Assembly (NCBI GenBank): GCA_002245135.1 | Contig: NGBS01000597.1 | Span: forward strand, 78,756 to 142,755 | Reading direction: 5' to 3' | DNA from: Proteromonas lacertae | Lineage: Eukaryota > Sar > Bigyra > Opalinata > Proteromonadidae | DNA: 64,000 nt | In this document: one piece after another, positions 10,580 through 23,400 of the stretch | Layout: each line of letters begins with the position of its first letter | Numbering within the stretch: the first letter of the stretch is position 1 | The notes under the pieces: model-generated | What the model saw: the letters and a program-made list of their open reading frames with translations, nothing else | Databases searched by the model: none | What the model was told of the DNA's origin: nothing | Position numbers and translations under genes: made by a program

Positions 10580-13500
10580 TTAATTTACACATCTGAATAT
10601 TATAATTATCAATAATATCAAGTTGCAACATATAATGTAGTGAATCATTTTTTCTGCTACATTTTCATCATAAAACAGTCTAGCCATTATTCTTGTTGAA
10701 ATAGATGAGTTAATATAATAATCTGATGTCATTACTACAGTTTTTTTAATGGATTTTTTCAACAAATTCACAATATCGCTATGTTGTCTAGCAGTAGCAA
10801 TTGCTAAAGCTGTAAAACCACTTAAATCCTTCGAATCAGGAGAACAACCGATATTCAACAAATATTTCACGATATCAGCATATCCTTCTTGTGAAGCAAT
10901 AATTATTGGTCTATTATTTGAATTTCCATCTTTTGATATTCCTGATTCAATTAATGCTTTTACTACATTCAAATGACCTACATAACAAGAAATTGAGAGA
11001 GGATCTGTACCACTACTACTTTCTATAGGATTTTTATTGTAATAATAAGGTAAAATAACTTTCACAATCTCCGAAAATCCATATGAAGCAGCAATCCATA
11101 ATGGAGTAGAATTAGTCTTTTCATTACAAATAATATCAGGAGAAGCACCTCTTCTAATCAAAAACTTTATAATTTCCAAATGACCTTTCTTTGAAGCTAA
11201 ACATATGGGAGATGGCGGAATACTTAATGAAGCACCATATTCAAGCAATGTTTTAATAATATTAACATGTCCATACAATGCAGCTAAATGTAATGCAGTA
11301 TAATTGTCTTTAGTAAGGATAGTATCTACATTTATATTCTGCAATATTTGTTCCAAAAAAAAGTCATATCCATTTTCACAGGATTGTTTTAATAGTTTGA
11401 TTGATTGGTGAGATATTGTACTATCCACTTGTTTAGACCAGTAACTATGTCTCCATCTAATTAAGAATTCGTGTAGTATTGGATAGAATGTTGTGGAAAT
11501 ATTCATTTTAAATAAATAGGCTGTTAATGAATGTTCATCTAATTTTGGATCTATTTTTGAATAAATAAATAAATAAATAAATAAAATATACCTTCACCTT
11601 TAACAAAATACTTTCTCATTAATATATTACAATTACCTCCTACTTTATATAACAACGATACAGTGTGTAAATTCTCATTCACTATCGCATAATCCATTGC
11701 AGTTAATCCATATTCATCAACTTCATTTATTTTTACACCTCTTAATAATAACAAGTCAACGATTATTCGCGAATGCTTTCTACTGGATGATGCATAATGT
11801 AATGAATTCTTACCATCATTACTCTTATAATTAACATTTGCACCTTTTTCTATTAGTGATAGTGTTATTTCATAATAACCTGAGAGTGATGATATATGAA
11901 GTGGATATTGATGACATGGACCTTCAGTAGATAAACCATGATTGAGTAATATATCAACAATCTATATATACAATTAAATAACAAAGAAATATATATTTAT
12001 ATATACTTGAGTATATTGATTCATTAATGGAAAACACAAAATACTTTCATATGAAGGAAGTGGAAAAATCATCGGATTTCTTTCAAATAATTTCTCCACT
12101 ACTTTTACTTGATTTAATCGTATTGCATCTAACAATGGATATGATAAGTTATTATATAATTGAGTATTTATATTGGTTAGTTTATTCTCAATTAATAACA
12201 AGGATATATCTTCATATCCATAAATGATAGATTTATGAAGTGGTGAAAAACCTTCTTGGTTTACTGTATTAATTTGAATAATTCTATTTATTAAATATCT
12301 ACTCATATCATAATTATGATTTTGAATTGCGATAAATAAGATAAAATCATTTTCATCAATACATGGAATCTAATAAAAAAGATAAATAATAAATGAAAAT
12401 TAACTATACATCTATATATCCTTGATAATTATCGAAATACTCCAACAAATCTTGCGAAGTTCCATTAATTGCAGCTCTACATAAACATTTTTGGATTGGT
12501 GCACCATTTTCAATTAAAATTTTAATGGTTTCTTTATGTTTGTATGTACAAGCCATTAATAAAGCTGAATCTAATAACATTGGGTAATTGGTAAATAAAG
12601 GCACTAAATATTTAACTGTTTCTATATATCCATATCTTGCAGCTACTTCTAATACATTTTTTTCACTATTATTCTTTGGAATATAGTCAACACCTTTCTG
12701 AATTAGTAATTTGATAATTTGTATATAATTATTCTTAATTGCATATTCTAAGGCAGTTTTATCTATTTTCATAATAATATTCAAACATAATATTTATACT
12801 TCTATTATCTCTTTGATTTAAAGTGTTTAAATCCATTGTATCTACTAGAATAAGTGCAACATCAAGATGTCTTTCTCTCCTATATAAATATATAAATAAA
12901 CATTATATTATATATATATACAATGCAATATGTAATGGAGAAATTGACAATTTATGTGAAATATTAGGATTTGCTTTTAAATGCAATAACACCAACAACA
13001 TCACTTTATCGCCTTTACTTGCACTTTGCCATACAGATGTTCTACCATCGTTGTCTTGTATATTTATATCCGCTCCATTATCACAGAGTAACTTTACTAT
13101 TTTGGTATAACCTTGTTGACTTGCTATAAATAGAGCAGATGTACCTGTATTATCTTTACTATTAACATTTATCCCTAATTAATAGAAATTATGGTTAATT
13201 ATACTGATTTTTAGTAATTCTAATACTATATCATATGACCCTGAATATGCTGCTGTCATTAGACATGTTACATTATCTTCTCCTATACAATCGTTCTTTA
13301 CACTATATTTCAATAAAGCTTTTACTATTTCTACTTTTTTTGTTAATGTTGACATCCATAACACTGTACAGTTGTTTTTATCTACTGAATGAGGGTTTGC
13401 ACCACTGTCTAGCAAGAAAATGAACATTTCAGTATTGAGATTTTGACTATTAGAGAATATAATCCAATAAAATACACTGCATTAAACAATAATAGAGAAT

Positions 13501-13888
13501 TACCATCTTCATTATTCACATTAGCCTTGTTTTCAACCAAATACTTAACAATTTGTAGTTGATTTTTCTATTTACATTTATTTAATATACATAATACGTG
13601 AGATGCAATTTCTAATGGAGTAATGCCATTTTTATTTGGTATATTAGGATTAAAACCATGTGAAATAAACACTTTCAAAGTATCAAATAAATTCATCTTA
13701 ATTGCATTACATAGTAAGGTCTCACCATTGATATCGTATTTGTCGTCAAGTTTGACGCTATCAACTGATTTTAGATATTTTTCTACTTCTGATGGCTTTG
13801 AAATAATTTTTAGTATAGATTCAAATGTATTATCACTCTGACAACTCACTACAACGATAGAAATTAGAAAAATAAACTCAAGCCACAT
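10580..13888 (-). CDS. Large ankyrin-repeat protein with signal peptide
   Basis: One gene of about ten exons and roughly 1,000 residues. Open frames through 10580-13888 join by GT-AG introns with matching phase; for example GEG|GTATATTTTATTTATT...AATAG joins the exons at about 11507-11590. The ATG at 13888 gives MWLEFIFLISIVVVSCQS, a typical signal peptide with a possible cleavage after SCQ. About 20 or more ankyrin repeats follow (TALHLAALYGHVNIIKTLL, TPLWIAASYGFSEIVK, ALFIASQQGYTKIVKLL, NGADINIQDNDGRT and many degenerate ones). The last residues hold a hydrophobic stretch (IICCNLILLIIIIF) that could be a TM helix, although a 3' intron there is possible. Ankyrin proteins are normally cytosolic, so secretory entry is unusual. 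Binding partner unknown. Confidence 0.78.
11561..11586. repeat. AAAT tetranucleotide repeat in an ankyrin-gene intron
   Basis: Six to seven AAAT units on the plus strand, lying inside the intron that joins GEG to the DPKLDEHSL exon of the ankyrin protein. Confidence 0.65.
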
Positions 13889-14416
13889 TTTCAAGCTTGA
13901 TTCTTATATTTCATTTTATGATGAAAGATATAATTTAAAAACAAGCGTAACAAATAATAAATAAGAAACCTTACTATTATTTTAAAAGAATAAGTTAAAA
14001 ATAATAAAAATTCACAAATATTCTATAACATATTAGTTATTTTCCACAATTATGCAATAAAGCAATTTTATAAAATAATGTTTTTGAATCATTGTAAACC
14101 TTTCTCATATGTTGAAAAATATGTTTTCTTATATTTAAAGCCAATAATTCTCCTCAATAATGCATTAAATAATATCAATTTTCGAACACACATATTTAGC
14201 ACAAATACCAGTGAATTACTCACAAAATTGTGAAAAGAAATTCTATTTCAAATTTAAGCACCACAACATAAATTCCACCATAGTAAAAGCAAAAAAAATA
14301 TATTGTAGTATAAAACACCTAATAAACAATCAGTAAAACAAAAAAGAAAAATCGGATTTTGAAAGAGGGTTTTTAAACCAAAATTTTGAGAGTGTGACAT
14401 ACGTTATTTTATTAAA
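13889..14416. promoter_or_regulatory. Divergent intergenic region, ankyrin gene / nine-module receptor
   Basis: 528 bp between two divergent secretory-protein genes. At the ankyrin side the palindrome TCAAGCTTGA ends four bases from the ATG (about 13889-13901). The receptor side has AAAAAGAAAAATCGG and TTTTTAAACC upstream of its ATG. I see no ORF or repeat in the rest. Shared control of the two genes is possible but not shown. Confidence 0.45.
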
Positions 14417-17400
14417 ATGATGAGTTTAAAAGAAGTGCTTCTGATTATACTAGTAATGATACAATTCTCATCAGAAAGTTCAATTGCCGCAAAGAAAATG
14501 TGTTTTGCTTTTGAAGATGATGAAGTTGCTGATGTATTAATAGATATAACTGAAGCATTATTCAACTCAACAAATGTAATAAATGATAATGATATGGAAT
14601 ATGTGAAGTTTGATACTTCAATAGATCAAAATACAGTAGATACTTATAAAAAATTGGGTGAAACAGGTAAATGTGGTATAGTATTTACAAAACTTAAAGG
14701 AATAAGAAATAATTTATCAGCAATAGTTGAAGTTAACAATATGATGAATTATTATAATATGTATACTATTAGTAGTGTTCTTGGGACAATACCAATATGC
14801 TTTAACCGTGTTATAAGAGGATATCTAACTTGTGATTCATCTTTTCAGTGTATGATTTATAAGATTTCTATTTATATATATATTTTAAATAGATATGAAT
14901 TATTATTGGAAAAATAACACCAATTTTGTACTAATATATTCAGATAAAAGTGATATGAAAGGTTGTGTAAGTAGTTATACTGAATACTTCAAAGGTAATG
15001 AAATGAATATCACACGAATAATAAAATATGATACTGCAACAACACCTCCTTTATATGAAAAAGTATTAGCTGAATTTAAAGATAAGAAAGCAATAGTGAT
15101 TAACTTTTTACCAGCAGATGAAACAGAACCTGTTGCTTTGTATATATCCACAAATACTCTAAATATTACAATGATTTCATTTCAAGAAATCTCAAAAGCA
15201 GATTTACCAAAATTTCCAACAACAAGAGATACCACTGATAATAAATATTCATTTTATGTAGCATCTCAAATTATATCATTGGATATAGAAAAAGATGAAG
15301 CATTTAAGAATGCTTATTTATATGTAAGAGATTATAAACCAACTTTAGATCCTTCTACCACTGATACTGCAGCTACTACTACTGCTCCACCCAATCCACC
15401 AACTACTCCTCCTCCAGTTAATATTGCTGATTTTACAACAGAAATGAAACTATAGTATATTTATTTATTTTGTATATATATATATATAGTTATGAGTTAT
15501 TATCATTATATTTGAATGAAGTAAAGACAAAAAAGATTGTAACACCTGAAATGGTTATTAATAGCTTATATAATGAATTAAGAACAATTAATGAGGTTAG
15601 TTACAGTTTATTGTCTAATAATGTTCTAGTTGGTTCAGTAGATGGTTATGAAATTGTTGTAGATGCTGGTAAAAATGTCTTAGCTAATGAACCATTTAGA
15701 GTTGTTCCAATCAGTTTTGATATTCAAGAAAAAGAGTTAAACGGCAAACCAATAGAAAATCTCTGTGATTTTTCAATTTCTGAAACTAATTTTAAATCAA
15801 CTTATCAATATATTATAACTGTAAGTTATTATTCAGGTGCTTTAAAAGTATTAATTGAAGGAATTGAGGATACATTAGAAGTTGCTTTGGATAGAATCAA
15901 TGAAGAAGAAGAGATATTGGGAAAGAAAACTCTCTCAATTACTATTGATGCTTCAAGTGGTGTTGAAAATGTATTGAATGAAATAAAAAAATACTATGAA
16001 AAATTTGATATTCTAGCCGTTTTATATTATGGTTTAGATGATGTATTAAATGCAATGATAAAAGCTTGGACTTATGATATTCCCATTATAAATTACAGTA
16101 TAACAGCAGGAGAACATTGTAATAGTAAAGTATTAGAAATGGGTGTAAATATCCAAACATTATGGAGAGCAACAACTGAATTATTTGATATTGACACCAT
16201 GATGATTGTATATAGTGATAGTGATTATTCAAACACTGCTCGTGATATTATAAGTGCAAATGCTGAGGAAATTGGTATATATTTAAAGGAAGATGCTTTT
16301 GTTGAAGAAAATACAGTGGAAGCTTCAAAGAACGCATGTGGTCAAATTTATTCAAAATGTACAGATGGGTGTTATGTGATTAATATATTAGATAGAAGTT
16401 ATTTTACAAATTTATTTACTGAATGTTATAATGATTATAATATTTCATCAACAAAATACCCAATAATATCATATGCTATTGATGAACAATTATTAAAATC
16501 AATTGATGCAAAAGCAGTAAATGGTCATTATGTAGTTGGATATTTCTTTGATTCAATGGAAACTGAAGTTGGAGAACAATTGAGAACTGCATTGAGGAAT
16601 AGGAATTATTTTGGCAAAGTAACTTCAAATATGGCTATTTTATATACTACCACATTTGTTATTGCTAGAGCATTTAATAAAGCAAGAAGAAGTGATCAAC
16701 TAAGAGCATTTTTGCTGTATATTTTCTATTATTTTTCTATTTACTTAGAGGTGCAAGAAATAGTTTTTATGATGGTCCAGGTGGTCATTGTTATGTTAGC
16801 CAATATGGATATGGAAGTTATTTATTTAATTCTGGATATATTAGTGATGGTAGTATAATTGAATTAGATAAATCAAAAGGCACACAAATTGCATCTGCTT
16901 TTAATGACCCTTCTGAATATTGTGATTGGGTAAATGGCAAATTAGATCATTTACAAACAAAACAAGTGATATTTTTGTATGTAAGAAATGAAACAAATAC
17001 TGAAAGAATTGATTATTATGAATATACAGCTAATCAAGTCGGAGGATTTCTTAATTCAAAAGGTGGAATTGCTGGTTATATGTTGAAAGTTAAAGTTCCA
17101 CCACTTCATTCAATTGAAGATTTAGTAAAATATATGAAAGGTGTAAATCCTATAAATGTTTTATGTTATGTTGGTACAACATCATATCTTTTTAATTTAA
17201 GATATTATTATTTTTATTAGTTATATATCTTTAATTACTGTTTAATAAAGAAGAAAGAGAAGCAATTAAAACAATATTAGCTGAACAGGATAAATTATTA
17301 TTCAGTATTCATGCAAGTGAAGGTGAAGAATGTGATAAACAAATCATTCAAATTGCTAGAATTCCACATCAATATGTATTTTCTGTATTTGGTTATTTCA

Positions 17401-20400
17401 CTGAAAGACAAAGCGTTTGTGCTATTATATCTGATAATTCAACGTATTTTGTTATTATTTAATTTATTATAAATAGTACTAACGATGGAATTGCAAATTA
17501 TTTATCCCAAGTGTCACATTCATTTGTTTCTTACAATTGCTATGTAATTAATTTTGAGAATTTTGAACGTTTGAAATATCAATTGAATTTAATGACTACA
17601 TTTTCAAATTCTACAACTTTATATTCTTTAATGGGAAGTTTGACAAATGAAATGATTAATAATATTTATGATTGGGGTTTTTTACCTCCTGAAAAATATC
17701 CAATAGTTATATTAGATTTATTATATCCAGAGTATTATAGTTTTGAAAATAAAACTAAATATGAAGGTCATTATTATGTTTCATCTTATTCATTACAAAA
17801 GACAAATCAAGAGAATTTACAGATGAAGTCAGTTATTGAATTGTATTATGGAAATTTGCCTCTACAAATGCATGAAGATTCTGTTGCTGCGTATATATAT
17901 ATTAATATTTTTTTTAGTTTTTCTGCTTTAACATTAGTTGCTTCAGCTATGGGAAACATTTTTATTGAATCATCAGCTGAATTAAGATATAAAATCTATA
18001 AAACATCAATCAATACTCCATATGGTGAAATATCAGTTTCTACATCAAATTTGATGAAGTCTTATTTTACAATTCATAAATTCACAAATGAGACTGATAT
18101 ATTGTTAATATTACCTGAACATTCACTTGAAAGGTCACAATATTCTGCTTTTGTATATATATTTATATATTTATATTATAGTTGAATAATAATATAAACA
18201 ATGTATGTGACTTTGATGAAGGTGTAAATGTCAATTATTATGAAAAAGAAGTATATAAATTCGCACTATGGTATGAAGATGAAGATGAAGCACTTTATTT
18301 TCTATTAAGAGAATATCAAGATATTACTAATGAAGAAGGTGGTTTTGGAGGTTTGAATTATGATTTAGTTAAAACATTTTGTAAGAATGATACAGAAATT
18401 GAAATGTCATTTAATCAGTCATATAGATTTATTATTAGTGGATGTAGTGATGAAGTTAATAACAAATATATTGGACGTTTAAATAAGACATTTATGTTTG
18501 TAATGAAAGATCAGCAAACTTCAGCTTGTAATGATTCAGCGTATATATTTTATATGTTTTATACATTATTAATATTGAAATAGAATATATTTGGGTTTAT
18601 CTCCTTATCAGCAAGCATATCCATTAATCAATTATATTTCGACTATTTATCCACTTAAAGCTTTTGTAATAATGGATATTAGTTATAACAATTCAATATT
18701 CCATGATATTATTGTTGAATATTTACATGAAAGTGGTTTTGAAACACCAATTGATGTTTATGTAAATGAAAGTAGTACTGTAAAAGAAGTAGAAGAACAA
18801 GTATATGGAATATTATCAAGAGTATTAAGATACATGCCAGAAGGTGGTGTAATATTTAATTATTTAAATGAATATTCTGAAAGTGTATATACTGCTTTTC
18901 ATGATATAATATGTTATTCTCAAAAATATGAAAATATAGATTGTAAAAATTCAAGTGTTTATACTGACAAATATGTTATTGTTACTGACAATAACGAAAT
19001 GTTTGGTGAAGTAGAACCAAAATTAAGAATTGGTCATTTGTTGTTAGTTAGTAGTTATGTAAATACAGCACCATATATTGAACAATTGTGGATTGATTTA
19101 TTTGGTAAAAATCAAATTCCAACTTCTATTGAAGCAAGAGGTGCTTTAGGTTATGAATTGATGAAAGACATTTTGAGTAATACATTAACAGATGATTATG
19201 ATACAGTTAGAGATTATATGTTTAATAATAATATAGAAACATCATTTGGTGAATTAGTAATAGATATAGATTTCCATTTACATGTGAAAATATCAATAAT
19301 GACAAGTGATGAAAATGGTAATATAGTAGAAGTTAGTCAATTGTCAAGTTATTTCCCAGCTGAAACATATTTCTTAACATCTAATTCAAAAACTGAACAG
19401 TTTGTGTGTGATTTCAAAGATGCACAAGGCGAAACAATTCAAAAGATATTTAATGTTGTTATATTTGGACCTTTATCAAATGCTGATGCTTACGTTGGAA
19501 ATGAGATGATGTATTCATTCTTATCAAGCTTCGACTTGATTAATGAAAATGGAGGTATTCAAGAAAGATTTGTCAATCCATTAGTAATTGATTCTACGAA
19601 TGATGAAATAGTTTATGATACTATAAGAAATATGAAGAGAATATACCATACAAGAATAATATTTGGATGTTATGATTCATTTACTAGAAATGGAATTGCC
19701 AAAGATTTGCATGAAAATGGAGTTTTATTGTTTTATCCACATAACTTTGAAGGCTTTGAATGTAAAGAGAATATTATATATTGTGGAATGCCTTTCTCAC
19801 TTAGAATTGCTTATATTCCTTGGATATTATCGACATTTGATAAAGATCGTATAGCTATATTATACACTGATAAAGTAACAGAAACAAAAATAATGCAGTA
19901 TATAAAAAGTGAATTTAGTATTAGAGAAGTAACACCTATTGCAATTATTGAAGTTTCAAACACTGATTATGATATGGAGAAAATATTGAAGTTATTACAG
20001 TCTAAAATGAGTAGTGGTGTAATTATATCTTTATTGACTGGAACTGCTAGATTTGAGTTGTTTAAAACAATGTTTGAATTAGAAATGACTTCTGATTCAT
20101 ATACAGTTGTTGCTGAAAAGGTGAGAAGAGTAGATATTGATGGTCCATATGGTAAATATATGGTAGGACATTATATTTGGGTTAGTTTCCATAAAGATTA
20201 TTATCCATTAACAGATGTAAGAGAAATATTCAATAAAGAATATTCGTTTGCAATAAATACTACTCATGGTAGTGAAAATGCATTCTTTGCAGCAAAAATA
20301 TTTGAGAATGCCTTTTCAAATATTCAATTCAATGATTCTGAAGGTTTAGAAGTTCCTTACACATTTGAAGAAGCTTTAGATGCAATTCATAATGCTATAA

Positions 20401-23400
20401 TAGTAGAAGGAGGTATGAATGTGAAAGTTTTTACCAACAATTATATGAGTTTTTCAATCAGTTTATGTAAAATATTAGAAAACAAAACAACTGGATATCT
20501 TGAAGCTAATGCAATATATGAGTATCATTCATCTGATGTTACTGCACCAAATCCTTGGAAAACTAGTGATCCTAATTATCCTAGATTATCATGTAATTGG
20601 GATACAAAAGCAGCAATAAGAGGTGAACAATTACAGGAAGATAGTTACTTCATTGGTGCAATATTTTCAGTTAAAAACAACGAATCTCCTTTTGAAATGT
20701 ATGGTTTGAATTTGTTAATTGCAATGACATCAAAGATTAATGATTTAGGTGGTGTAATTGGTAAAACATTGAATTTTAAAGTATATGATCCTTCAGCTTA
20801 TGATAATGATTATGAAAAAATAGCAAAAATAGCAGCTGAAGATGAAGTATCAGTATTCTTTGGTTGTTATACATCTGAATGTCGTATTGCATTTGCTAAA
20901 GAATTTCAATCAATCAATAAGTATTTATTCTATCCACAAACATATGAAGGTCAAGAATGTTATTCAAGTGTATACTATTTTGGAAGTATTGCAAATCAAT
21001 TATTTGACCAATTAGTACCATATTTAAGAGTTGTATCTAATTATAATGAGGTATTGTTGATTGGATCATCCGATTTTGAACCTGAATATACAAATACCTT
21101 ATTTGATGTAGTGAAATTTAAACTGGAAGATATAATGGATAAAAAAGGTGAATATAGAATAGACAGTAAGAGTGGAAGTGCAAGAGCAATTGTATCTACT
21201 GTATTAGATGATTTACCAAATGGTGGTATTATTATTTCAACATTGATTGGTGATCCACTAAATGAATTTTTGGTTGCATTGAATGAGAAGATTGTAACAA
21301 GACATCAATTACAAGTTATTTGTATTGGTCCAGATAGAGAAATATTGGATTATGCAATAAATGATTATATTGATGTTTATGAACCAAGTTATTATTTCGA
21401 TGAAGTAAATGAAACAAATGCATTCCGTTTAGCTTCTATGGAATATACAATAAAAGAAATAAATTCAGCATATGAAAGTTCAGTTTATGCAGGAATGAGA
21501 TTTTGGTATAGAGCTGTTTTAAAAGCGAATAGTTTAGAAATTGAAGATTGGAGAAAAGCAATAATGGGAATGGAATATGAGACTGGATCTGGTATATTGA
21601 AAATGAACAAAAATCAATATGTATCATTACCATTCTATTTAGGACAAGTTAATACAACAAGCAGAAGGTTTGATATAGCATTTGAACAGGATATAGTAAT
21701 CGAGCCAATGGCTTGGAATTGGGATATTGTTGAAACACATGGTAAAGTATGTGATCATACAATTGGTAAAAGTAAATACGATATTGATATAATAAATATA
21801 CTGTTTGGTATATCATTAACAGGCATTCAACAATCAATGGATACTGGATTATCTAATGTAATGAATATGTTAGTGGATGAGTTTAACAATCTAGGAGGAA
21901 TTATAGATCATAGATTGTATGTAACTGATATTGATATAGGTAGTGATGATACAGAATGTTCAACTGTATTTTTTAAGAATTTCGCTAATGATGTAGATGA
22001 TACAATCAATTTAATTATTACTACAGCAAGTATTGAATGTATGACAATGATATTAGATGAAGTAGTAAAAAGAGATATTCCAATTATACATATTGGTATG
22101 TCACCTGGTGAATCATGTGAGAATAATATCATCTATGCCAATAAAGAGCCAAGTATTGTAGAAAGAGTAGTTAGCATATTGAATGATGTAACTGATGAAA
22201 GTACATTAGCTTATGCAATATTATCAACTTATGATGAATCTAGTTCAAGAGCCAATCAATATGCTCAAAAAGTAGTTAAGAATTTAGGTGGAACAATTGT
22301 TCTTGCAAAGACATTTACATCAACCATATCACAGCAAGAAGTTGATTTAATAATGAAAACTATAAGTGAAAGATCAACAGGTTGTTTTGTTTTATTGTTT
22401 GGTAGTGATAATTTACATAAATATGTTGATAAATCATATACTAATATCAATATAAATGCTGAAAAATATAAGATAATATCTTATTCCACAGGTGAATCAA
22501 TGAATAGTCCAAATTATCAGCCATTCTATTCCATACAATCATATTTCCAATCTATAGAAGGTGAATCAAATGAAATATTTGTTAATAGAATATCTAAATA
22601 TACTAAGAATCCAATAACTGAAAGAATGTCAAGTTTATATGCAGTTTTCCATTTATGGGCAGATGCAGTAAAGAAGGTGAATAGTGTAGATTATTCAAAA
22701 TATCAACAAGCATTATACACTGTTAATTTTGATGCACCAGAAGGAAATGTGAAAATTGAGACGAATAACTATATGAATCATTATATTCGATTTGGTTATC
22801 ATAGAAAAGGAAATAATGACTTTGATAAAGTGTATGAAAGTTCATTACCAGTATCATCTAATCCTTGGAAAACTGAAATGAATGATGGTTATTATATATG
22901 TGATTTCTCAAGTTCAACAATTGGCAGATATGCAAGACAATCAACCGTTTCAATTGGTGTATTAACCAGTTTTAGTGGTTCATTAGCAAGTACTGATAGA
23001 ATTATATTGAATGGTCTTAAAGCTGCAGTAACTGAGTTAAATAATAATGGTGGTGTATTGGATAGAATGGTATTAATGCAAATTCGTGATTGTAAATCTT
23101 TATTACAGAATTATATAGCTTATGCAACAGAATTAGGAAAATTATCTGAAATTGTGGCTATATTTGGTGGTTCAAGATATTCACAACAGTTAGCTGTATC
23201 TGAAATTGCCATTAAATATAATATTTTATATTTCTATCCAGCAATGTCAGGTGGTGAATTCTGTTCAGCAAATACATTCTCATTTGGTATTGTCGGAAGT
23301 CAAATGATTTCAGTTATAAAGAAATATGTAACAATGAAAGTTAATACATTCATTGAAGTATATGATACAACCGATTTTTCAATTAACATTACAAAAGCAT

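Noticed and set aside
13888-13894. Ankyrin protein start two codons upstream (MKM...)
   Set aside because: That codon is TTG; the first ATG is at 13888.
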